Assembly: GCA_003242895.1 (NCBI GenBank)
Contig: QKMY01000019.1
Coordinates: forward strand, 1 to 64,000
DNA from: Candidatus Margulisiibacteriota bacterium
GTDB taxonomy: Bacteria; Margulisbacteria; Riflemargulisbacteria; GWF2-39-127
Reading direction: 5' to 3'
DNA length: 64,000 bases
Shown here piece after piece: positions 44,943-55,100 of the stretch. The position numbers were made by a program, and so were the translations under genes. Positions within the stretch are counted from its first letter, which is position 1; each line of letters opens with the position of its first letter. The notes under the pieces were generated by a model. The model was not told where the DNA came from, searched no databases, and was given only the letters and a program-made list of their open reading frames with translations.

Positions 44943-45306
44943 TTTTCGCTAAGCCTAGTGTGTTTATATATATATTAATAGATATTTTATTATGATAACA
45001 ACAAAAAAATACAAAGTAAAATAGTTTGTTGGTTTTTGTTTTAGGTAACAAGAAATATAGAATATGCTTTTTTGCTGTGCCACAAAAAAGTACCAAAAAG
45101 GTGCTTAGGAGGTTCCCTAAGGACTCCGGTGAGAGGAACTCGCTCACGAACCTGGGTATGTATACCTTGAACCGTTGTTTAGTGGCTTGGTTTGGTATAT
45201 GTTGCATCGAACATATGGGAGAATTTAACAAAAAATTTCTTTAAAATGAATAATGTATGTATAATTAAAGTATACAATATTACATTTGACGTGGGGAATT
45301 TTGATA
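44943..45306. other. 364-base divergent intergenic region with strong secondary structure
   Basis: It separates the envelope operon (minus) from the CheY-like gene (plus). Between 45080 and 45220 several hairpins can be drawn: AGGTTC (45110-45115) with GAACCT (45148-45153), enclosing GTGAG/CTCAC (45129-45133 / 45143-45147); GGTAT/ATACC (45155-45166); and ATATGTT/AACATAT (45197-45203 / 45210-45216). A second GAACC at 45169-45173 could compete for the same GGTTC. It could be a structured leader or small RNA on either strand. No known RNA family is recognised. Confidence 0.4.
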
Positions 45307-45690
45307 ATGGACCATAAATTTAAAATACTTATAATTGATGATATGGCAGTTATTAGAACAATATTGAGAGTCGCGCTATACAATACGGCTGATATGGTTC
45401 CTGAACAAATTTATGAAGCTGGAAACGGAAAAGAAGCTTTGGAACTATTGAGTAAACAAAAAGTGGATCTAATTTTTTCGGATATCAATATGCCGCAAAT
45501 GGATGGGATAGCGTTTTTGAAAGAACTTAATGCCCGAGGTATAAAAATACCTGTTGTTGTGCTTAGTACCGTGGAGTCGAAGGATAAGATTATAGAAGCT
45601 ATAAAGCTCGGCGCTATTAAATTTATCCACAAACCATTTCATTCGGAGGACTTAAAAGAGGTAATTGATAAAGTAATTCTAGATAAATAG
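45307..45690 (+). CDS. CheY-like single-domain response regulator
   Basis: 127 residues, a stand-alone receiver. The acidic pocket is intact: D11-D12 in ILIIDDMAVIRT, the phospho-acceptor D59 in FSDINMPQMDG, Thr/Ser in VVLSTVE (88) and Lys in IHKPF (109). No output domain is present, so it should act by binding a partner, as CheY does on a motor switch. The ATG at 45307 has GGGGA nine bases upstream; the frame is open from a TTG at 45286. It directly precedes the FliF-FliG-like genes by 400 bases. No histidine kinase is in the window. Confidence 0.9.
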   Translation: MDHKFKILIIDDMAVIRTILRVALYNTADMVPEQIYEAGNGKEALELLSKQKVDLIFSDINMPQMDGIAFLKELNARGIKIPVVVLSTVESKDKIIEAIKLGAIKFIHKPFHSEDLKEVIDKVILDK

Positions 45691-46091
45691 AGCTTATTCT
45701 TAAGTAGTATAACTAGTTTTTTGTAAATACCATATGTGTGTCCAGTAGTTTTTTCATTGTAATCAAAAAAAATATTTTGGACAAATTTTAGACAAACCTA
45801 GCTTACCCAATTTTTTTTATTGAAAATATCCCAGTAATTATCACCAAAAATGTAATCAGGAAATTCTTTTTATTATCGGTAAGTCCTTGTTTGTTTCCCT
45901 GCAATTACAACTATATTTGTTATTTGGAAAATAAAAGGTATAATTAAATATAACGTTATGATTAGTTCGAAGGGTTAATTGTTAAACAGTGGCATGACTA
46001 TTTCAAAAAATAGTAGTCGTGGTTTGGTTTGGATGTTTTGAGTTTTTTTGCTAAGGTAAAACACTATTTATAAAGGATATATAGAATAAAT
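45691..46091. other. 401-base intergenic region upstream of the FliF-FliG fusion gene
   Basis: AT-rich, with no coding frame or RNA gene seen. A good promoter candidate lies at 45917-45944. The resulting leader would be about 140 bases, long enough for regulation. There is no clear terminator after the CheY-like gene. Confidence 0.5.
45917..45944 (+). promoter_or_regulatory. candidate promoter of the FliF-FliG fusion gene
   Basis: TTGTTA (45917-45922), 16-base spacer, perfect TATAAT (45939-45944). Confidence 0.5.
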
Positions 46092-47741
46092 ATGAATAAT
46101 ATAAAAATAATTTTGATAATGATAGGTTTATTTATAATTCCGATTCAGAGTTATGCTCTTGATAGTTCCTCAATTGCAGGGAAGGGCGAGTACGAAAATA
46201 ATCTTGAAGTAACATTACAGAAAATGGTAGATGCTATTGCCGGTAACGGGCAAGCGGTCATCGCCGTAAATGTGGACCTGGCACCCAGTCTTAAAAAAAT
46301 AAGTTATACGAATCAATCCGATGTAGAAGTGAAAAAAAACGAAGCAAAAGTAAAAGGACAATATTTAATGCCGGGAGTTCCTGCTCTGAAAAACATCAAT
46401 GAAGCAGCTTCTTCTTCGCTCCCGTTTGACTATCAGGAAGAATCAACAATTTCTGAAATAAAGAAGATAAATGTGAACATTCTGTTTAACTCAGAAATTT
46501 CCGGAAGTCAGATGGGCAACGTTAGAAAATTTGTAGAGAATTATCTGCGGACAAAATCTAGAAGCCGCTCCATATTAATATATAAAGAGAAATTTAATGA
46601 AAAATCGGGAATTGATACTGCATTTGGTAAGTTTAAGGATAGTAATGAGGCTAAATCTTTTTTAATAGATGTAGCCAGGGAAGTAGCTAGAGACATTTCG
46701 AATAAGTCTCCGGATTCAAAAGAAACATCTCCGATTGTTAGTGAAGTAAATTCTCAGGTTAATAGTAATTCAGGGCTGCCTGGAAAAAACAATTTAGTTA
46801 TTATTGGCGCAATCTCAGTTGGAGTTTTGTTGCTCTTTATCGGTCTTTTTGTAATACTCATTATGGCTGTGTTAAAAAATGGAAAGCATGGATCCGAAAC
46901 TTCGTCTATGACGGCTGGAAGCTTTAGCAACTCAGCAGTGGGATCTGGATTTGGTTCGACAACATCTGGAGAAACATATGCTCCTGCTCATTCTGTTGAG
47001 GCTTCCGTTCAAGATGAGAGCGAAGAGAATCATATGAAAGAAAAGAAGTTTTTTGCGTTTATTAATAAAAACAATGTTCATAAGCTTAAACATCTTTTGC
47101 AAATAAAAATTGCTTTAAACGAAGCAACTCCACAAACGATTGCTATGACACTTGCCTGTTTGTCCCCGGATATATCAGCAAAGATTCTAGTTGAATATCC
47201 ACCTAAGATACAGGCAGAAATCGTATCAATACTGGTTAGTCTTGAACAATATGATGAAGAAGCAATCACCAATCTGGAAAAGGAAATCGCAAGCAAGATC
47301 AGTACTCTGCTTGGAGGAAAATATACTATTAGAAGCCTTATTGATAGCTTGTCTACAGAGAATAAGAAGATTATTACGAAGACAATCGCCCAGAAATACC
47401 CGTCAGTTCTTGATGATATCCGTGATTATATTGTACTGTTTGAAGACATAATTGCACTTGATGAAATGTCTATAAAGAAAATATTCAGTGAACTTGATTC
47501 CAACACTATTGCAACTGCTATTTGCCGGTTACCTAAAGCACAGCAAGACGGTATTATCAGGAATACCGCAAAGAGTACGGCAGCAATGATTGAGCAATGG
47601 GTTGAACTCAAAGGGAATAATATTTCTTATATGGAGATTGAAGAAGCCCAGAATAAAGTTATTAATTTTTCTAAGAAACTTGAAAGTGAAGGTTTAATTA
47701 AGATAGAAAAGATTGATTTTTTAAAAGCTGACGTAACCTGA
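46092..47741 (+). CDS. FliF (C-terminal part)-FliG fusion: minimal MS-ring/switch protein
   Basis: 549 residues. A signal/TM1 (residues 4-22) leads to a periplasmic region resembling FliF_C: YENNLEVTLQKMVDAIAGNG and QAVIAVNVDL, then LMPGVPALKN, INVNILFNSEISGSQM and ILIYKEKF. TM2 is 234-261. After a Ser/Gly linker, 319-405 match FliG middle domain (FFAFINKNNVHKLKHLL, ATPQTIAMTLACLSPD) and 408-540 match FliG C-terminal domain (IRDYIVLFEDIIALDEMSIK, EIEEAQNKVINFSKKL). Missing are FliF RBM1/RBM2 and the FliG N-terminal domain, which normally binds FliF; the covalent fusion makes that unnecessary. A ring in the inner membrane with a cytoplasmic switch face is predicted. The next FliG-like gene starts two bases later. 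Confidence 0.78.
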   Translation: MNNIKIILIMIGLFIIPIQSYALDSSSIAGKGEYENNLEVTLQKMVDAIAGNGQAVIAVNVDLAPSLKKISYTNQSDVEVKKNEAKVKGQYLMPGVPALKNINEAASSSLPFDYQEESTISEIKKINVNILFNSEISGSQMGNVRKFVENYLRTKSRSRSILIYKEKFNEKSGIDTAFGKFKDSNEAKSFLIDVAREVARDISNKSPDSKETSPIVSEVNSQVNSNSGLPGKNNLVIIGAISVGVLLLFIGLFVILIMAVLKNGKHGSETSSMTAGSFSNSAVGSGFGSTTSGETYAPAHSVEASVQDESEENHMKEKKFFAFINKNNVHKLKHLLQIKIALNEATPQTIAMTLACLSPDISAKILVEYPPKIQAEIVSILVSLEQYDEEAITNLEKEIASKISTLLGGKYTIRSLIDSLSTENKKIITKTIAQKYPSVLDDIRDYIVLFEDIIALDEMSIKKIFSELDSNTIATAICRLPKAQQDGIIRNTAKSTAAMIEQWVELKGNNISYMEIEEAQNKVINFSKKLESEGLIKIEKIDFLKADVT

Positions 47742-47743
47742 TT

Positions 47744-48421
47744 ATGAATGAAAATTATTTTTATTTTATTACAAAAAAAAATATTCAAAAGTTTGTTTTT
47801 TTACTTGATAAAGAACTTGCAAAAAATCCGGGAAGAGATCTTGAGTTATTGACAATTGTTATAGGCTGTTTGCCTGGAGAGCTTGCTGTGGATGTTCTTG
47901 AACATTATCCAATGGAAATGCAGGCCGAGATTATGGTTGGACTGGTAAATTACCAGCAGTTTGAAGCGGAAGAAGTGAAACGTGTCGTCGAATTATTTTC
48001 CGAAAATATTAAATGTGTGTTGGGTGGAGAGGAATTTACAAAAAAAGTATTTGAGAGACTAGATAACGATGAAAAAATAGCTATTACAAGCTCGATTAGT
48101 AAGAGTTATTCTGAGTGTTCTCAAAAGATTTCTCATTTGGTTATTCTATTCGATGATCTGTTTGATATGGAAGCTAAAGATTTTAATATGGTTTTTTCAG
48201 GTATAGACGCTAATATTTTAGCCCCGGCAATGGTGAATATGCCGGATGATAAAAAGAAAAAGGTTCTTGCTTCCGTATCTGAAGGTATGGGAATGATGAT
48301 CAATGAATTTATCGAGTTGCGGGGAGATTCCATAGGCAAGCACGAAATTGAGCAAGCTCAAAAATATATAATCGATTATTCTGCTACCTTTGAGGCAAAA
48401 GGGCTGATCAGAATTAAGTGA
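47744..48421 (+). CDS. second FliG-like protein
   Basis: 225 residues, cytoplasmic, starting two bases after the fusion gene's stop. It parallels the fusion's cytoplasmic half: FYFITKKNIQKFVFLLDKEL (start of FliG-M), ELLTIVIGCLPGELAVDVLE and MEMQAEIMVGL, then VILFDDLFDMEAKDFNMVFS (FliG-C) and HEIEQAQKYIIDYSATFEAK. It lacks a membrane segment and the FliG N-terminal domain. The torque-helix charges of canonical FliG are not conserved. It may form a second or mixed layer on the ring. Confidence 0.75.
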   Translation: MNENYFYFITKKNIQKFVFLLDKELAKNPGRDLELLTIVIGCLPGELAVDVLEHYPMEMQAEIMVGLVNYQQFEAEEVKRVVELFSENIKCVLGGEEFTKKVFERLDNDEKIAITSSISKSYSECSQKISHLVILFDDLFDMEAKDFNMVFSGIDANILAPAMVNMPDDKKKKVLASVSEGMGMMINEFIELRGDSIGKHEIEQAQKYIIDYSATFEAKGLIRIK

Positions 48422-48527
48422 GCGAAAGTACTGAATAATTCGGCACAAGAAATATCTTATATTTTACGATAGATTAAATTGCAGATAATAATTTAATTTG
48501 AATTATTCTAAAAATAGAGTGGGGAAA

Positions 48528-49121
48528 ATGCAGAAATTATTGTTTCTTCTCGTCATAATTACTGTTTTCATGGCAAGAAACACCTGTGCTTATGCTCAGG
48601 ATGTTGTATATCCTGTGGCGGGTGATCAAGGAACCACCGAATTGAATTACGGAGGGGAATATAGCGGTCTTAATTATACGCTTAAAGAGTTGCCAGCTTC
48701 TTGCATCCTGGTTTCGAACCCTGAAGGAGACTATTTCTATAGTACTGCTGTTCAGGGATTTGTTATGGTAATGAACAGGAATTCTAAATGGCTCTGGGCA
48801 GTCCATCATCTCAAGATCCCTGATGGTATAAGGAATTATAAAGTTCTTCAACATGATAATTTTCTTTTTGTGATTGGCGGGACCATTGCAAATAACTTCA
48901 TTAATAAGACTATTTGGAGTGTTTATGTCAAGGACGGACTTGACACGTTGGAGTGGCGGAGGGCAGGGCTTCTCCCCGAAGAGGTTAACACTATTAATGA
49001 TATATCCAACTTTTATGCTGATGGCGATGATACAGGGATTACCATGAAATTTATCTCTGGTACTGCTGCTACTGTATTCTATGGGAAATTTTCCGGTAAT
49101 AATATTGTATTTAATAAATAG
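48528..49121 (+). CDS. small secreted protein with a kelch-like segment
   Basis: 197 residues from the ATG at 48528 (GGGGAAA just upstream), which begins the signal peptide MQKLLFLLVIITVFMARNTCAYAQ; the frame is open from a TTG at 48498. The central part, YKVLQHDNFLFVIGGTIANN plus TIWSVYVKDGLDTLEWRRAG, resembles one kelch blade like those of the giant protein immediately downstream (29-base gap). It has too few blades for a closed propeller. Possibly a partner or a partial duplicate of the giant protein's N-terminus. Confidence 0.6.
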   Translation: MQKLLFLLVIITVFMARNTCAYAQDVVYPVAGDQGTTELNYGGEYSGLNYTLKELPASCILVSNPEGDYFYSTAVQGFVMVMNRNSKWLWAVHHLKIPDGIRNYKVLQHDNFLFVIGGTIANNFINKTIWSVYVKDGLDTLEWRRAGLLPEEVNTINDISNFYADGDDTGITMKFISGTAATVFYGKFSGNNIVFNK

Positions 49122-49150
49122 CTTGTATTTAGAGGTGTATTTAAATAACT

Positions 49151-52100
49151 ATGAAAATGAACTTAACTCGATATAAAAAAACGCTATTCCAGGTATTCTT
49201 CTTGCTATTACTGGTAAGTTCGTCACTCTGTGCGCTAGAACGAAATATTGGTGATAATAAGCAGAATGAGTTTGAACAAGGTATTTTTTACAATACCCGC
49301 CCATACAATACTGTTGACGGCGAGATAGGTTTGTTCGCACGAGGAAATATTGATCCGTCATGGGTACAGGAATCATCGGATATTATTAAGATACCCCAGC
49401 CTTTAACTGGGCATAGAGCTTTTTTTCATAATAAAAGGATGTATGTGGCAGGCGGCAATAATGGAACCGTAACGAATAAAATCTATTTTTGGGGAATAGA
49501 CACTGATGGTACCCTTACCGGATATCAAGAAACTCAGCAGCTAAATGAACCCTTAGAAAATTTTGCGGTGGTTAATTACAATAGCTATGTTTACACTATT
49601 GGCGGTTACAACGGCAGTGCAATAAGCGATATAGTGAATTATGCTAAAATTGACGCAAATGGTGATATAAATTCCTTTCAATCATCTACAAATAAACTTC
49701 CTGTTGCATTGCAGGACCATGGAGCAGTTTTTTATAAAGGAAAGATATTTGTTGTAGGTGGATCAACTAATAGTGGGTTTAATTCAAATATTTATGCAAC
49801 TACAGTAAATGTTACCGGTTCGATACAAAGCTGGCAAACGGTAAAGACTGACAATCGCCTCGGTAATGCATCTATAGGTATTGGTGTGAGTGGTCGCTAT
49901 ATGTACATAGTTGGTGGAATTGACGGTGGTGGTGTGAGCAATCAAGTTCTCAAGTACAATATGGAGACAAATGTTCTTACCGCTATGGCGACTTTACCTC
50001 TGGCCCGTGAGAAAGCTTCTTTAGTGATAAATAAAGGTAATATCTATGTTGTTTGTGGAAAAAATAGCACAGATAAGAATTCTGTGTATGTGGCATCCAT
50101 CGATTCAAATGGAGATATAAATGCCTGGACTACAGCGTCTAATTTTCCTTTAAGCGGAAGTAATTTCGCGTCCATACCTTATGAGAGCGATAATTCTTCA
50201 TTTATTTATAGTTTCATCTCTAATAATGGGAAACTGGATATATATTATGGAAACATAGAAGGAAATTATATTCTAGATACCTTTACTTCAAATGGTCTTT
50301 ATAATATGCCGGACCCTTTACGTGACCAATCCGTTGTTTCAACCGGGAACTATCTCTATACGCTTGGCGGATATGGTGATACATACAAGAACAAGATATT
50401 GATGACTACAAAGAATATTTCCGATGGGTCTATTATGCCCTGGAAGGAAATTGGAACACTCCCAATACCTATGGATAGTTTTTCTGCAACTATTATTGGG
50501 AGCCGAATGTATGTTCTAGGTGGAATCAATGACGCGGGACGTACTTCAAGAAATTACGTCATTACTATAAATGCTTCGACCGGAGAACTAGTTAATACCT
50601 GGAATGAAATGGCTCAATTCCCTAATCCATTAGCGAATCATTCTGCGGTCTGTATCAAAGATACATTGTATGTGATTGGTGGAAGTACCAGTACTCAGTC
50701 ATGTATTTCTCAGGTGTTGGTGGGTACAATAACTTCGACCGGATCTATAAATAGCTGGACTGTTACCAAGAGTCTCGATGCAGTTTCTCGTCATTCTACC
50801 GCGGTTCTTGGAGATTATATACTTGTTCTCGGCGGACAAACCGGAGATGGAATTTCAAATAAAGTTCGTTATATTCAATTCGATGCACAGGGTAAATTAA
50901 GCGGGGAATGGCAAGTCGATAATACAAGTAAATATCTGCCATATCCTGTGAAGGATTTTTCGTGCGAGGTATATAATAATACCTTATATGTTTTTGGTGG
51001 TAATGATGGTGGTGCCGGGCGGGATGGTATTGTATATTTATCGCTTGATGGGGCAGTTCTTGGATCGTGGAAGACCGCCTCAAATAAAATGCCGGGAAGA
51101 ATATTTGAATATGATACTGCTGTGCTTGGCAGTTATTTGTATGTTATCGGTGGAATGCTGAATTCAACTGTGGTCTCAAGTGTTTATAGAGCTAAATTTG
51201 ATAGCTCTATTGTCTATAATTCTGAAGGATCGTTTGTTTCACGCGTTATCGATATTGGTTCTGTCGTCTCTGTGAATGCGCTAAACTGGGCTTCACAAGG
51301 AAATAATCTCTCGCTATCTTATGATATCGCAGGAGATGATGGATTGTGGGCAGGGTTTTCTCCTTTTATATCCGGTACCCAAATAGCTGGTATTAGTAAG
51401 CTGGGGAGGTATTTGCGATATATGGCTGTTGTTACAGCTAATCAAGTAACTGTTAATAGTTTGTTGACAAGCGCACTGTTTAATTATCAAGCTCCATTGG
51501 TATCAATTCAGGTTGTCGACACTACTCCTGCTTTGGTTACTCAGAATACCAAATCGGTTGTTGCTTCGTTCAATATTCGTACCGATGCTTCTGATGGTTA
51601 CTGGACAAAATTAAATTTATGGATATTATCAGGTTATGATCATATTGGCACAATAAATGTGCTAGACAAAGACATGAATGTTCTTGCTACGAAGACAAAT
51701 GTTGGTCCATATAACGAAATAGTTATTCCAACAATTAATATCAATTCTACTGCAACCAGAAATTATCTTCTTGCCTTCGATATCAAGCCCAGAGCTACAG
51801 TCAGCGAGAGTATTCAATACAAAATAGAACCAACGGGTTTTTATTTTAAAGCTCCGGCAATAACAAGCTTTCTGGAATTTACCAGTAGAGCAGATTCTCA
51901 GATATCCAGGTATATCCCTGTTTTGCAGGTCCAGTTGCTGTCTCCTGACAGTAAACCAGGCTATGTTGGATTTCCTGGTCCCGCTGGCTGGTTGAACCAT
52001 ATTCATGAGGGAGAATCATTCAGCAATGTTGGAAAAATACTTTTGAGTAATGATTTGAATACTTCTAATATGTCAACCTTGAAGCTGGAATTTAGCGGTA

Positions 52101-55100
52101 CCTCGATTAATCGGGATGTTGATAAAGTGTATCTATATAAAGATAAAGGTAACGGAGTGTATGATTATAACTATGTTATCAACCCGGAGGCAGGAGTCTC
52201 ACCGGATGAGACGTTAATTGCATCTGCGGATGTTTCCGAAGGCGTGGTGATTCTTGATCTTACGTCCTGTATAGTAACTGTTGATGAACAGATTGCAACA
52301 TATTTTATAGTTATTGACTGTCCGGATTCTAAAAGAAATTCTACTATTAACATCTCCTGTAATGATTCCAGTTATTTTACTGTCGTCGCTACACCTTCCG
52401 GATTAGCTGCTTCGGTTAATGTATCGAATATGCCTTTAAATTCCAGGACCTTTGCGATTACAGCTGTTCTCTCAAAGGTTCAACTAGTTTTTACCGACAC
52501 TCTCCAAAGCGCGGCTACTCAAGATGCTGAAATTCCGGTTATGAAATTAGAAATGAACGCTTTGCCAAGCTACGCAAAGGTGGCAACAATCTCTATAGAT
52601 ATTCCTTCCGATATCGGATATGTGACCTCGAAGGATATTGAAGAGATATCGATCTGGAAAGAGATAAATACTCTTGATTGGAATAAAGACAAAGATTTAA
52701 AGGTCGGAGCTGCTACATTTCCTTTTCCGGCAAATGATAAACGGTATTCTATTTCAGTTCCGGACATGATAGTTGAGAGTGCAACTAATACTTGGTATGT
52801 TGTCGTAAAGTTGTCTCCAGCCGCATACCCGGGAAGACTGCTAAAATTTAGTATTCCTGATGACGGGTGGTCATGGGTGCAGGGAGAAGGAGCTTGGGAT
52901 CAGGTATCTCCATTACCATTAGGAAATATTACAGCACAGAATCTTGTAACTCCTAATCCTACAGATGAGTGTTTTATGCCTGCCAACACGGCGATTCAGT
53001 TAATAGCGCCTATCAATGTTACTCAGGACAGAGAGCTTGATCTGTTTAATTTTACTCTTAACACCGGCTCAGGAGCTTTTGTTGTTAATACAATGAACTT
53101 TGAAGTTTTTGGTACTCATCCTACCAGTGATATTGATTATTTAACATTAAGTTATGTGAAAAGTAATGGTGTGACAGAAAATATTGCCATCGCAAGTGTT
53201 CTCGATAACCAGTACATGAATAACTCAGGGCTTTGTACTATTTCGTTGAGTGAGTTTATGGTAATTAAAGATTCTTTGGTTACGTTTAATGTCAAAGCGA
53301 AAATCAATCCCAATGCGAGTGTAAATTCGACATTTAATGTGTCACTCGATACAGAAAGTATTCCCGGCGGTATTATGCTGCGTCCGGCAGATGAGGACAA
53401 ATTTGACGGGAGAATAAGAGTAACCTCAAATATTTTAACTATTGTAAAACATGATTCAATAGTTTCTGTAGCTCCTATTATTTATCCGTATGCTGTGCCA
53501 TCTACGAATATTGAAAAAAATAATGAATACCTGTTTCAGTCTTTTAAAATAAAAAACACATCGATTTACAACTCATTCTTTTATGGCCTTCGTATAAGTA
53601 TTACAGGCAATGAGTCAGAGATTAATGTAGCGACGGCTAATGTTTATAAAAACAATCAATTGATAGGCTCAGCTCCATGTCCTGTTAATAGCTCTGTAAC
53701 TGTGAATTTTAATTCGGTTCAAGTGCTCGATGAAACCTGGACTAATTATTCTATAAAGTTTGTTATCGATGATAACTCCCGAGATTATACTAATATTGGC
53801 AGTAGTATTTCTCAGAATAGTTTCATTCTTGATCCTCAGGCATATTTCAGTGGTAATTTTGGTCTTCTAGGGTCACAAGTCGCTACGATTGACCCTAAAC
53901 CATCAACATTAAATATTATTGCCTCCAGCATTAACTCCAGATCTCCTCAAGGTTCTAATAATGTTGCAGTCATGCGATTAATTATGGCAATGGATACAGG
54001 GGAATCGCACTGGACTACACTAAATATCCATAGTACAGGGGATGCATTTCCAACAAGGAATATTAGCTCAGCTAAAATCTTCAGAGATAGCAATGATGAC
54101 AATATCTGTTCTCCTGATATAGATGTGTTGCTGTCAAATTCTTATGCATTTGATAATAATGGCATGGTTACCGTAAGTCTTAATGTCCCTGAGCATATTA
54201 CAACTACCAATAATGGTTATTTTATTCTTTTTGATATCAAAGGTGATGCAACTCCAGGAGTTACGCAAGGAGTAGAGGTAGTCGGGGTTGGGTTACGTGA
54301 TATTCGGGACAAAGTTTCTGCCAATTATCCGGTAGTTAATCCTTTAAGCGGAGTAGGTATAGATGTAGCAGAAATAATTGTTTCGGTTAAGACAACAGAT
54401 TTCCTCTCTTTGAATTACCCTTCAGTGTTTTCTCTCAATTCTTCAAATAATGTAATGCTTCGAATAGAAATGGGAGCAAAGCCAAAAGCGTTTGCCTGGG
54501 AAAGTTTTCGGGTGAACATAAAAGGGACAGCAACTGGTGATGATATTAAATCAATTAAAATATATAAAGATGAAAAGAACCAGAATAATTTATTCGGTTT
54601 TTTTGAGACGGCAAGTGATACCTTAATATCCGAAAAAAATGTGTTAGCTGGTGTGCCGTATGTAGATATAATCAATGTTGATTCTGTATATAGGCAAATT
54701 CCTTATGGCTCAACAGTAAACTATTTTGCGGTAATTTCATTCGAAGAAAATGCAACGCCGAATAATACTGTCAGCATTAATATTTCGGGTGTCGAGGTTC
54801 TTGCTCCCGGTGCAGTGGTACAGGTTAATGAATGGCAGTCAACGCTGGCGATTATAGATTCTTCGACGGTAAGCATCAAAGTAAATCAATATGAGTCAGG
54901 TTCAAACCTTGTATTGCCGAATGAACGTGATGTCGCGCAAGGAGCACATTCCGAATTTTTTAAATTGAAATTAAAGACGGACGTAAGTTACTGTAATTTG
55001 CACTCTGTTACAATAAGTATGCAAACTGATGGCGCTGAATATGCTAATTCCGAATATACAAATGTTAATGATATTTTTGCCATCAAAATTGTTAAAGATG

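Noticed and set aside
44863-45231. 122-codon minus-strand frame covering the structured intergenic region
   Set aside because: It overlaps the start of the small sorting-domain gene, has low-complexity composition, and crosses the hairpin-rich segment; an RNA or regulatory role fits better.
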